Shown piece after piece: positions 49,414 to 56,582 of a stretch of 64,000 bases of DNA. Positions within the stretch are counted from its first letter, which is position 1, and the number at the start of each line of letters is the position of its first letter. This stretch comes from Flavisphingomonas formosensis. Its GTDB lineage: Bacteria > Pseudomonadota > Alphaproteobacteria > Sphingomonadales > Sphingomonadaceae. The notes beneath the pieces are model-generated. The model did no database searches and was not told the origin of the DNA. It saw only the letters and a program-made list of their open reading frames with translations. The translations under genes were made by a program, and so were the position numbers. The stretch covers positions 992,001 through 1,056,000 of the forward strand of contig NZ_WRPK01000001.1 in the NCBI RefSeq assembly GCF_009755815.1, in the 5' to 3' direction.

Positions 49414-51459
49414 TCAATGGTATTTTTTAGATGAAAAGAAACTGTTATATATATTTTGCGACTCAATGGCTCTTTCATTTGGACCGTTCTTGGCGAACCG
49501 GCTGGGTTTTTCATAGCTATTTGTAATGATTCGGGAGGATTCGTCCGGAGTTTTTGCCAAACTGAGCATGGATCCGACTTTTCTATAGGCTCCGTATTTC
49601 AGTTCATAAGTTATGAATGCAAGCTGTTGTGTAATCGACGATCCTACGAGGTTTTGCTTAGGGAATAATTTGCTGAAATTTTTGGCTCTTGGTCCATTGA
49701 TATCCCATTGTGCAAGGCCGTACCCTTTTCCAGGTTTCTGTTTTTTCTGGGGATCGAGAAAGCTTTCGATAGTAAGATTGGCAACAATACCCGCGGCCTG
49801 TTCCCGGGACCAACCCCCGCCTGAAGGGCTTGTGAGGAAAGCCAATGCTTGGATTTGTCGCTCCCGGAGCGCAAGAAAGCTCGCCTTTCTAATGTCCTTA
49901 AAAAGATACATGGCGTGTTTTCCGCCGGATGCCAGTTCATTGTCCGGAGGAACTTTGAAAGTACCGCCGTTGGCGATTGATTGGGCGACCACTAGATCAA
50001 GATATTTGATCACTTGATTCTTAGTATAGTCCCCTCCCGGTGCCAGAGTTGGGCCGAGATTGGCGTACAGACTTTTGTCATCTTGCTGGAGCAGCTTCTT
50101 GCTCGCTTCGACCGCTCGGGCAGCGTCTGCGAGGTCCGGATCCCGCAAACGTTGGGAAGGGCTCAATCTTTGCCACTTCTCGGCCAGCGCAGTCTGGCGG
50201 GCTCTGGCGGACGGTGGGGTAGCGGGGGTAGCCGGTGTGTAGGCCGCCAACATGAGGGATGCGCCGGTGGGGTCGTTTCCGTGCTCTGCGCCGTCGATCT
50301 CGTCCGTCGGTGGCGTCGATGAATCGACCGGAACCTGATGCATGTCGTCCAGGGAAAAGGATCCCTGCGCGACCTTGTCCGCCGGGTTTCGATCCAATTC
50401 CGGATTGGCTGCGGGGACTTGGCCACGGAGATTCGCCGCCATGATCGCGCGGATCGTATCCAGCCTTTCCGGCGTCAGCGCGTAATAATCCGCCAGCGGT
50501 ATGCCGCGCAGCGCTTGCGTTTCCGGATCGAGCACCGAGGTCATAACGCGCGAGAAGGCCGCATCCTGCTCCTTCTCCACAGCCCTGCGGTCGCCTTCCG
50601 CCATGTCTGCGAGGCGCTGCTTGAGCCCGTCCGCGATGGCCGGATCGAGCCCCATCGCGTCCACCGCGGCATGCTGGGCCGGCAGGTCGCCGCCCTCGTC
50701 GCGGATCAGGCCGGCAAGCCCTTCCTGCTGCTGCTCCGCCACATAGGGCTGCAGCATGCCGTGCAGCCGATCCACCTTCGCCGCATCGCCGATCGTCGCG
50801 GCGCGCGCGTTCAGCCAGTCTTGCGCTTGGCGTGGATCGTGCTGCGCCAGATGCTCCACCACATCCGCATGCGCCGCAGCTCGTGCATCCGTTTCCGCCG
50901 CGCTCGCCGCATCGGGATCGAGGCCCTGCCGCCGGCTGCGCCCGCGCACCTCGCCGACGAGGCGCCGCTCGCCTTCTGCCACCGCGCGCATATCGCCCAG
51001 CCGCGCGCCGCGGCGCATCGCTTCCAGCGCGATATCCTGACGCCTCTGCGACTCCGCATCGTTGAACGCCTGCGTCTCGCGCTCCGCATGAGCGCGCGCC
51101 TCGTCGCCCCAGGCCGAAAGGCGCGGTGCCATGATGTCGCGATACATGTTCCGCTGCCGCACCGTATCCAGCTCGCCCAGCGGCCGGCGCACGATCTCGT
51201 TCAGCGACTGCTCGATATCCTTCCAGCGCGACGCGGCATCCCCGCCGCGCGCGGCAAACCACGGGCCGGACAGCGTCTTCCAGCGGTCCACCGTGTCGTT
51301 GTCGGCCTTGCGCACCAGCGCCTCGTCGAGGTGCAGCTGGATCGGGTCGTCATCGTCCGGCAGGCCGGATATGGCGGGGGTTGCGGGGCTATCCGGTACG
51401 GTGGGCGCATCGGCCCAGACGACGGGATAGAGCGGATCGGGGTGTGGGACTCTTGGCAT
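49414..51459 (-). CDS. phage-virion-like protein with C-terminal tail-lysozyme domain
   Basis: A 681-residue protein. Residues about 1-200 are charged and helical (WKDIEQSLNEIVRRPLGELD, QAFNDAESQRRQDIALEAM, ARLGDMRAVAEGERRLVGEVR) and clearly homologous to the N-terminus of the 837-residue toxin at 56583. The middle is Pro/Thr-rich linker. The last 150 residues (GGGWSREQAAGIVANLTIES, GYGLAQWDI) are a phage tail-tip lysozyme with a probable catalytic Glu in the TIES segment. The DNA of this C-terminal end (49.4-50.0 kb) is lower in GC than the 5' part, so this tip looks exchanged. The N-terminus resembles internal virion or ejection proteins. Confidence 0.8.
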   Translation of the reverse strand: MPRVPHPDPLYPVVWADAPTVPDSPATPAISGLPDDDDPIQLHLDEALVRKADNDTVDRWKTLSGPWFAARGGDAASRWKDIEQSLNEIVRRPLGELDTVRQRNMYRDIMAPRLSAWGDEARAHAERETQAFNDAESQRRQDIALEAMRRGARLGDMRAVAEGERRLVGEVRGRSRRQGLDPDAASAAETDARAAAHADVVEHLAQHDPRQAQDWLNARAATIGDAAKVDRLHGMLQPYVAEQQQEGLAGLIRDEGGDLPAQHAAVDAMGLDPAIADGLKQRLADMAEGDRRAVEKEQDAAFSRVMTSVLDPETQALRGIPLADYYALTPERLDTIRAIMAANLRGQVPAANPELDRNPADKVAQGSFSLDDMHQVPVDSSTPPTDEIDGAEHGNDPTGASLMLAAYTPATPATPPSARARQTALAEKWQRLSPSQRLRDPDLADAARAVEASKKLLQQDDKSLYANLGPTLAPGGDYTKNQVIKYLDLVVAQSIANGGTFKVPPDNELASGGKHAMYLFKDIRKASFLALRERQIQALAFLTSPSGGGWSREQAAGIVANLTIESFLDPQKKQKPGKGYGLAQWDINGPRAKNFSKLFPKQNLVGSSITQQLAFITYELKYGAYRKVGSMLSLAKTPDESSRIITNSYEKPSRFAKNGPNERAIESQNIYNSFFSSKKYH

Positions 51460-51771
51460 GACCAAGCCGTCCCATCGAGCCGGGGATTGCCGAAAGCGGA
51501 AAGCGCATGCGCGCGTTCGTCTTCAAGCCTGTCAAATAAAGGCGAAGACGATCCTCCTACTTCATCGGCCATCATCAAGATGGTTTCGGGAACCGCGCGT
51601 CTGTGTCACAGTACAGCCAACGAATCGGCAGCCTGTTCGTGGGGGACGGGATGACTTTCGGGTCGATCCGCCTGTTCCCCTCCGCCTGCGCAAGCCGATC
51701 CCGCGTCCGGGTCGCGAACGGAAGGGTGTCTCCGCCTGGGAGCGCCCACGATTCGCTGGGAGGCGCGAACG

Positions 51772-53340
51772 ATGGCGTACAAGGACGATTTTCAGCGGGC
51801 GGACGGCTGGTCCGTCGCGGATGTGAGTCTCAGGCTCAACACGGCCAATGGCGGGCGCTTCCTCGCCTTCCTGCGGCAGAGCGGAGTGGACACGCTGGTC
51901 CGCTATTATGCCAGCAGCGCGCGGCCCAAGACGCTGACGCCGGAGGAAGCGAAATATCTGTCGAAGGAAGGCTTCGCCATCCTGCCTATCTTCCAGGACA
52001 GCAGCCGCGACATTTCCCACTTCTCTGCCGCGATCGGCACCGCCAATGCGAAGAGCGCGATGGATTTCGCGAGGCGCGTCGGCCAGCCCCGGGGCGTCGG
52101 CAGCACCATCCTGTTCGCGGTCGATGCCGATTACACCGGGGCGCAGATCGACGGCCCGATCCTCGCTTATTTCAAGGCGGTGCGCGATGCGATCGCGGGC
52201 GATTACCGGATCGGCGCCTATGGCAGCGGCGCACTGCTTTCCAAGCTGCAGGCGGAAGGGCTGATCCAGCTCCCCTGGATCTCGATGTCGCGCGCCTTCC
52301 TCGGCACCGAGCAATATTTCTATTCCAACAAATGGGCGATGCGGCAGGTGCCGCCGGAGGTCGCCCATCCCGCTACCGGCATCGGCTATGATCGCGATGT
52401 CGTGCGCGTGCCGCGTGCCGAGCTCGGCGCCTTCCAGGTGGACGAGGACGGTACCGGCCGGCTGGCCTGGGGCGGGCCGGACGATGCCGTATTGGGTGGC
52501 GGCGGCGGTGCGGTCGATCCGCCGGTGCCCGCGCCCGCGCCCGTCCCGCTTGGTGCCAACCGCTATGTGAGCACGGAGGGGCTGCGCCTGCGCGATGCGC
52601 CGAGCGGCACGATCCTGCGCGATCTCACCATCGCCGATCCGGTCGCCGATCTCGGCCCGTCCACCGTCGAGGGCTGGCGCAAGGTGCGGGCGGGGGCGGA
52701 CGACGGCGTCGTCTTCGGCAAATATCTGCGCGCGCCCGATCGGCCGGAGGTGGAGGCGCTGATCCGTGCCGCGATCGACGAATGGCTCCGCTTCGGCAAG
52801 GGCACGGGCAGCGAGAAGGCCGATCCCTGGTGCGGCTATGTGCGCGCGATGTGGGCCGCGATCGGCGAGCCCTATGACGGGCGCAGCACCTATGCCAATG
52901 GCGAGGACGTGCCCTGGTCCGCCGCGTTCATCTCCTGGGTGGTGCGCAAGGGCGGGCCGGCCTATGCGAACTTCCAGTTCGCGGCGAGCCATTCCGTCTT
53001 CGTCAACAATGCGATCAAGGCGCGCGTCACCGGCCGCACCGACAAGCCCTATTGGGGCTATCGCATCGACGAGCAGAAGCCCGCCCTCGGCGACATCATC
53101 CAGCGCAACCGCGCCGGCAACGCCTTCTCCTTCTCCTATGCCGAGAACCACAGCCAATATGTCAGCCATTCGGACATCGTCGTGGAGGTGACGCCGGATG
53201 TGGTGCGCGTGATCGGCGGCAATGTCGGCAATACCGTCGCGCTGGGCACTGCGGACCAGGAATATGAGCTGGACGCCAATGGCTTCCTGAAGCCGGGCCA
53301 GAAGATCATCGCCCTCCTGAAGAACCGCACGGGAGGCTGA
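51772..53340 (+). CDS. lysin with DUF1906, SH3-like and DUF2272 domains
   Basis: A 522-residue protein with three parts. Residues about 10-215 match DUF1906, a glycoside-hydrolase-like fold (FLAFLRQSGVDTLVRYYASSA, EGFAILPIFQDSSRDISHFSAA, TILFAVDADYTGAQIDGPI). Residues about 260-330 look like an SH3-type wall-binding domain (EGLRLRDAPSGTILRDL). The C-terminus (WSAAFISWVVRKGGP, ASHSVFVNNAIK) is a DUF2272-type peptidase-like domain. It is divergent from the virion-like gene across about 310 bp, suggesting a phage-derived cell-wall enzyme. No signal peptide. Confidence 0.85.
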   Translation: MAYKDDFQRADGWSVADVSLRLNTANGGRFLAFLRQSGVDTLVRYYASSARPKTLTPEEAKYLSKEGFAILPIFQDSSRDISHFSAAIGTANAKSAMDFARRVGQPRGVGSTILFAVDADYTGAQIDGPILAYFKAVRDAIAGDYRIGAYGSGALLSKLQAEGLIQLPWISMSRAFLGTEQYFYSNKWAMRQVPPEVAHPATGIGYDRDVVRVPRAELGAFQVDEDGTGRLAWGGPDDAVLGGGGGAVDPPVPAPAPVPLGANRYVSTEGLRLRDAPSGTILRDLTIADPVADLGPSTVEGWRKVRAGADDGVVFGKYLRAPDRPEVEALIRAAIDEWLRFGKGTGSEKADPWCGYVRAMWAAIGEPYDGRSTYANGEDVPWSAAFISWVVRKGGPAYANFQFAASHSVFVNNAIKARVTGRTDKPYWGYRIDEQKPALGDIIQRNRAGNAFSFSYAENHSQYVSHSDIVVEVTPDVVRVIGGNVGNTVALGTADQEYELDANGFLKPGQKIIALLKNRTGG

Positions 53341-53515
53341 GGGCCGCTGCCGCCTCGAAATGCGCGCTTCCGCGCATTTCCAAACAGACTCCGAACCGGC
53401 CTGGCGGGCGGTGCGGCCGCTCTGCCGGACGGACGCGGAACAAATCCGGCGGAGCTTCGTCCCTTTGCCGGGCCCGCGCTCGGTGCGACGGGCCAGCCGG
53501 GATGGGGATCCACCA

Positions 53516-54016
53516 ATGGCCAAGACGACCACCAAGACAGGCAAGCCCGCCACGCCCGCCAAGGCGTCATCGAAGACCAGCACCAGCACCAGCACGGCCG
53601 CGCCGTCCGCCGCCGCCAAGGCACCCGTGGCAGCGAAGCCGCCCGCCGCGAAACCGGCGCCGGCGAAAAACGCCGCCAAGCCCGCCGCCGCGAAAAAGCC
53701 GGTAGCGGCCAAGCCCGCTGCCAAAGCCGCGGCACCCAAGGCTGCGGCACCCAAAGCTGCTCCGGCCGCGCCGAAGAAGACGGCTGCGGCGGCAAAGCCC
53801 AAGGCGCCGGCCAGATCGGCGAAATCGGGGTTGCCCAGCGTCGCCGCGCTCGCGAAGCAGACCTCCGACGCGATCTCCTCGCTCGCCTCGGACATTCTCG
53901 CCGATCGCATCGTGCCGACCCTCGATCAGATCAAGTCGCTCGCGGCCTCCGCGCTCGGCCAGGATCAGACCAAGGGCAAGAGCAAGAAGGGCACGGCCGC
54001 GCGCGCGAAGAAATAG
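53516..54016 (+). CDS. alanine/lysine-rich histone-H1-like protein
   Basis: A 166-residue protein from the ATG at 53516. The first 110 residues are repeats of PAAK and AAPK type (KPAAKAAAPKAAAPKAAPAAPK), like bacterial histone H1-like or polyhydroxyalkanoate-granule proteins. The last 55 residues are ordered (VAALAKQTSDAISSLASDIL, RIVPTLDQIKSLAASALG) with a basic tail. It probably binds DNA or poly-anions. It follows the lysin gene on the same strand by about 175 bp. The repeat part can cause assembly errors. Confidence 0.75.
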   Translation: MAKTTTKTGKPATPAKASSKTSTSTSTAAPSAAAKAPVAAKPPAAKPAPAKNAAKPAAAKKPVAAKPAAKAAAPKAAAPKAAPAAPKKTAAAAKPKAPARSAKSGLPSVAALAKQTSDAISSLASDILADRIVPTLDQIKSLAASALGQDQTKGKSKKGTAARAKK

Positions 54017-54165
54017 CGGCGCTCTCCCTCTGGCCGCGCGGGGATCGGGTCATCCGGCCAGCCGTCGTTGCTGACACTCTTGGCAAGGCGGACCAAGGTC
54101 GCGCGCATCCCCTGCGCGGGCTCGCGGCCCAGCGCGGGCATTTCCGAGCGACTGTCCTTGCCTGT

Positions 54166-54579
54166 CTAGATATCCTGTATATATTTATTGAGCGTTTTTG
54201 CCATGGGCTGAGAAATCCACTCACTCCGACTGGCTTCAGTCAAAAATGGCTTTAGAAGTATTTTATCATCGATAGATAAATGTGGTATCCATCCCAAAGA
54301 ATGCTCTGCCCATTGCCGTGATTCTGCTGAGAAAGTAGATGCGATTAGCTTCCAATAGGGAAAAGGGCTGGAGACCGGCCCGTTTTTAGCGAGCTCTGTG
54401 AGCGCAATTTGAGATTCGGAAAAAGGTTTTTCGAGGATTCGCCAAATTCTGAAAAAGTCCTTGATATTATCAAGAGGGAAGCTATTTTTTCCGGATGAAA
54501 CCGTCCATTTTCCTGCATTGGTAATAGAAATATTGATATTTGCGCCTATATCTAGGCTATCTAAACGATGTTTTATCAC
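54166..54579 (-). CDS. candidate immunity protein (partner of orphan toxin tip)
   Basis: A 137-residue protein with GTG start at 54579 and GAAGGA 9 bases upstream. It is helical (DFFRIWRILEKPFSESQIAL, WAEHSLGWIPHLSIDDKILLKPF), low in GC (visibly A/T-rich DNA) and has no signal peptide. It begins 27 bp behind the stop of a short toxin-like fragment (54607-54804) on the same strand. That order and spacing fit a toxin/immunity pair. I cannot match it to a named immunity family. Confidence 0.55.
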   Translation of the reverse strand: MIKHRLDSLDIGANINISITNAGKWTVSSGKNSFPLDNIKDFFRIWRILEKPFSESQIALTELAKNGPVSSPFPYWKLIASTFSAESRQWAEHSLGWIPHLSIDDKILLKPFLTEASRSEWISQPMAKTLNKYIQDI

Positions 54580-54606
54580 TTTTACATTCCTTCGAGGTGA
54601 ATGTGA

Positions 54607-54804
54607 TTAAACCCGCGGGACCCGCATCATTTCGGAAAACTGGCGACGTATTTCCGGTGTCCAATTTTGCCAGAAGTGGCCGCTCCCTTCATTCGTTACC
54701 ATGGTTCCATCCTCGCGCCGACTAAATATGCCGCCGACCACTCGATTCTTGTTAGCGTTGATGGCGGCCGCATGTAATCCAGGGACGGTATATATAATTG
54801 ACAC
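54607..54804 (-). pseudogene. orphan polymorphic-toxin C-terminal fragment
   Basis: A 65-residue open frame from GTG 54804. GGIFSRREDGTMVTNEGSG and GHFWQNWTPEIRRQFSEMM resemble a C-terminal toxin tip of polymorphic toxins (a known pattern is TNEGSGHF followed by WTPEIR). There is a stop only a few codons upstream (54814-54816) and no N-terminal delivery part, so it is a displaced tip. The break lies where the transposase remnant begins (about 54805-54820). Confidence 0.5.
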
Positions 54805-54819
54805 TTCGTCGCCTCACCC

Positions 54820-55373
54820 GCTCGACGGCGAACGGCCAGACTGTCACGGATCGCCATACCCGGTACTGGCCATCATGTGACGCGACGCTGCAGTCGACGG
54901 TTGCCGGTGTTCTTTTCGGACGAGGGCAGGGTCGTTTATCTCGGGGTGCTGGCCGATGCGGCCAAAGCCAGCGGCACGCACTGCCTCGTCTGGTGCCTGA
55001 TGGACGACGCGCGATGCGGGGGGAGGCGCACCGGCGCTATACGCGCGCTATCAATTTCCGCGAAGGCTCGTGCGGCCAACCCTTTCAGGGGCGTTTTGCG
55101 AGCTAACCCTTGGATGACGCCCATCTTATGAACGCGGTGAGCTACGTTGAATTGAATCTGGTTGCGGCACGATTGGTCGACATGGCGTACGAATGGCGCT
55201 GGTCGAGCGCGCGCAGTCCTCTGGCGGGGAGGAGCGTTGCGGACGACCCGCTGACCGACGTCGGAGCGCTCGGGGCGCATGTGCGGAACCGGCGCCAGAT
55301 GTTGCGTCACGGCCTAGCGGCGGGTGATCTCGGCTCCGACGGCGAGCTAGTGGTCAAGGAGATCGAGGCATAG
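54820..55373 (+). pseudogene. broken REP-associated transposase (RAYT)
   Basis: The start reads RTARLSRIAIPGTGHHVTRR then PVFFSDEGRVVYLGVLADAA and THCLVWCLMD, the N-terminus of a RAYT Y1-transposase. At CLMD the expected NHVHLI motif is gone (an internal deletion with a frameshift); in another frame come GEAHRRYTRAINFREG and QGRFAS, then a stop, and downstream YVELNLVAARLVDMAYEWRWSSARSPL in a third stretch. The catalytic HUH region is lost, so it is inactive. It sits beside several REP pairs in the same window. Confidence 0.8.
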
Positions 55374-55498
55374 CTTTGCGCTGGCCGGCCGCTCGCCGCT
55401 GCCTACTGGATTACGCGGCAGGAAGCGCCGTTGCGCGGGCCGCTGGCTTTGCAGAAGCCGGGTTGACAGCGTCGGCGTTCATCAATTCTGCTTGGGTT

Positions 55499-55960
55499 TT
55501 ATTGTGATGGAGACAGATCGTGTTCGATCTCGTTCAGGACTTTGTCTAAACGTCGGGGGACGGGGCTGTCCACATAGGCTTGCGCCGCATCGAAAGGATC
55601 TATCATCGCATTTGACCGCACTGGGGCCGTGAACCGGCCGACGACGTATCGCGCGAAAAATTTAGAGCCCTCGACATCGTTTACGAACCAATGGCCGCTG
55701 AACTTCTGGGCGAAATACTCTCCGATAAAATAGCCGACCCTGCTGATGAGCCAAATGCGATCCGCGTCATCCTCTGCGACAAGATTTTGGAGGGCTGCGG
55801 CGATCGGTTCCTTAAAGGCGCTTGCGTGATTAAGAACTTCATGAGCTGGTTCGATCCCGAGCCTTTTCAAAAAATAAACTAAAGAGGGCATGAGTTCATT
55901 ATAGAAATTCTCGAACTGATCCTGGCGCCGTTCAAGGGTTGTTTTTGCATCCGGTTGCAT
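55499..55960 (-). CDS. orphan immunity-like or accessory protein
   Basis: A 153-residue soluble protein from the ATG at 55960 (GTG at 55969 is also possible). It is helical in its first half (QFENFYNELMPSLVYFLKRL, ALQNLVAEDDADRIWLISRV) and mixed in the second (GEYFAQKFSGHWFVNDVEG, FDAAQAYVDSPVPRRLDKVL). The pattern suits single-domain immunity proteins, of a family I cannot name. It lies between two copies of RAYT fragments (55373 and 55981), so it probably entered or was left there by recombination. No toxin is next to it. Confidence 0.55.
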   Translation of the reverse strand: MQPDAKTTLERRQDQFENFYNELMPSLVYFLKRLGIEPAHEVLNHASAFKEPIAAALQNLVAEDDADRIWLISRVGYFIGEYFAQKFSGHWFVNDVEGSKFFARYVVGRFTAPVRSNAMIDPFDAAQAYVDSPVPRRLDKVLNEIEHDLSPSQ

Positions 55961-55980
55961 GGCATTCACCTGTGAATCAC

Positions 55981-56065
55981 GTGCGCGATGTTGGGCGAGG
56001 CGCACCGGCGCCATCAACTTCCACGAAGGCTGGCGGGCCATCTCGCTCAGCGGCGCTTCGTTGGC
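55981..56065 (+). pseudogene. second fragment of the RAYT transposase
   Basis: GGCGAGGCGCACCGGCGCC followed by ATCAACTTCCACGAAGGCTGGCGG matches the GEAHRR...INFREGW part of the transposase remnant at 55020-55105, with several bases missing. It is too short to be functional. It marks a second copy on the other side of the 55499-55960 gene. Confidence 0.65.
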
Positions 56066-56215
56066 TAAGCCATATCATTCCGACTCGATTTCCCTAATCA
56101 TTCTTCCTATTTCGCTCGTATCTAAATCACTTCTGCCGAGCATCTTAATGATTTATAAATTTGCGCACGTCGCCGCAATATTATACTATAATGACAGATC
56201 TCGCGTTTCTATATA

Positions 56216-56581
56216 TTAAAAACGTTTTGATTCTGATATTGCGGAATTTATCCAGTCTTCAAAATCTTTGTACGAATATCTGCGACCAGAATCGTCTAAT
56301 ATGAGCATTAATACCGCCGGATTTCCCCCTTTGTCGTCGCCATCCAGGCAGGCTATGTCTCCGCTGCCGTCGTCAATCTTGGCAAAAGGTACCAGGTTTC
56401 TTCCATCGTGTTTGCGGATAGTGTAAACCAATCGTCCCGCATTTGAGATTGCGTCTATGAACCACCAAGGGGCGATATTGGGATAATCGCCAGACTCTGA
56501 TATATGTTTGAGCCGTTTCGGATAAATAAAGCCCGTAGGCAATTGATCCGACTCATAGAGTTTAAAAGCACTATTTTTCAT
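56216..56581 (-). CDS. candidate immunity protein of the ParB-like toxin
   Basis: A 121-residue protein whose ATG at 56581 lies 1 nt after the toxin stop (TGA-C-ATG), so they are coupled. It is cytosolic (no signal peptide), with LPTGFIYPKRLKHISESGDY, WWFIDAISNAGRLVYTI and AVLMLILDDSGRRYSYKDFE. The DNA is A/T-rich compared with neighbours. I cannot name the family; position and size support it as immunity. Confidence 0.7.
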   Translation of the reverse strand: MKNSAFKLYESDQLPTGFIYPKRLKHISESGDYPNIAPWWFIDAISNAGRLVYTIRKHDGRNLVPFAKIDDGSGDIACLDGDDKGGNPAVLMLILDDSGRRYSYKDFEDWINSAISESKRF

Positions 56582-56582
56582 G

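Noticed and set aside
53520-53800. Tandem repeats that could be mistaken for a CRISPR or satellite array
   Set aside because: They are codon-level repeats of the Ala/Lys-rich protein with no spacers.
51562-53910. A minus-strand frame of about 780 codons opposite the lysin and histone-like genes
   Set aside because: Low-complexity shadow; the plus strand encodes DUF1906 and DUF2272 motifs.
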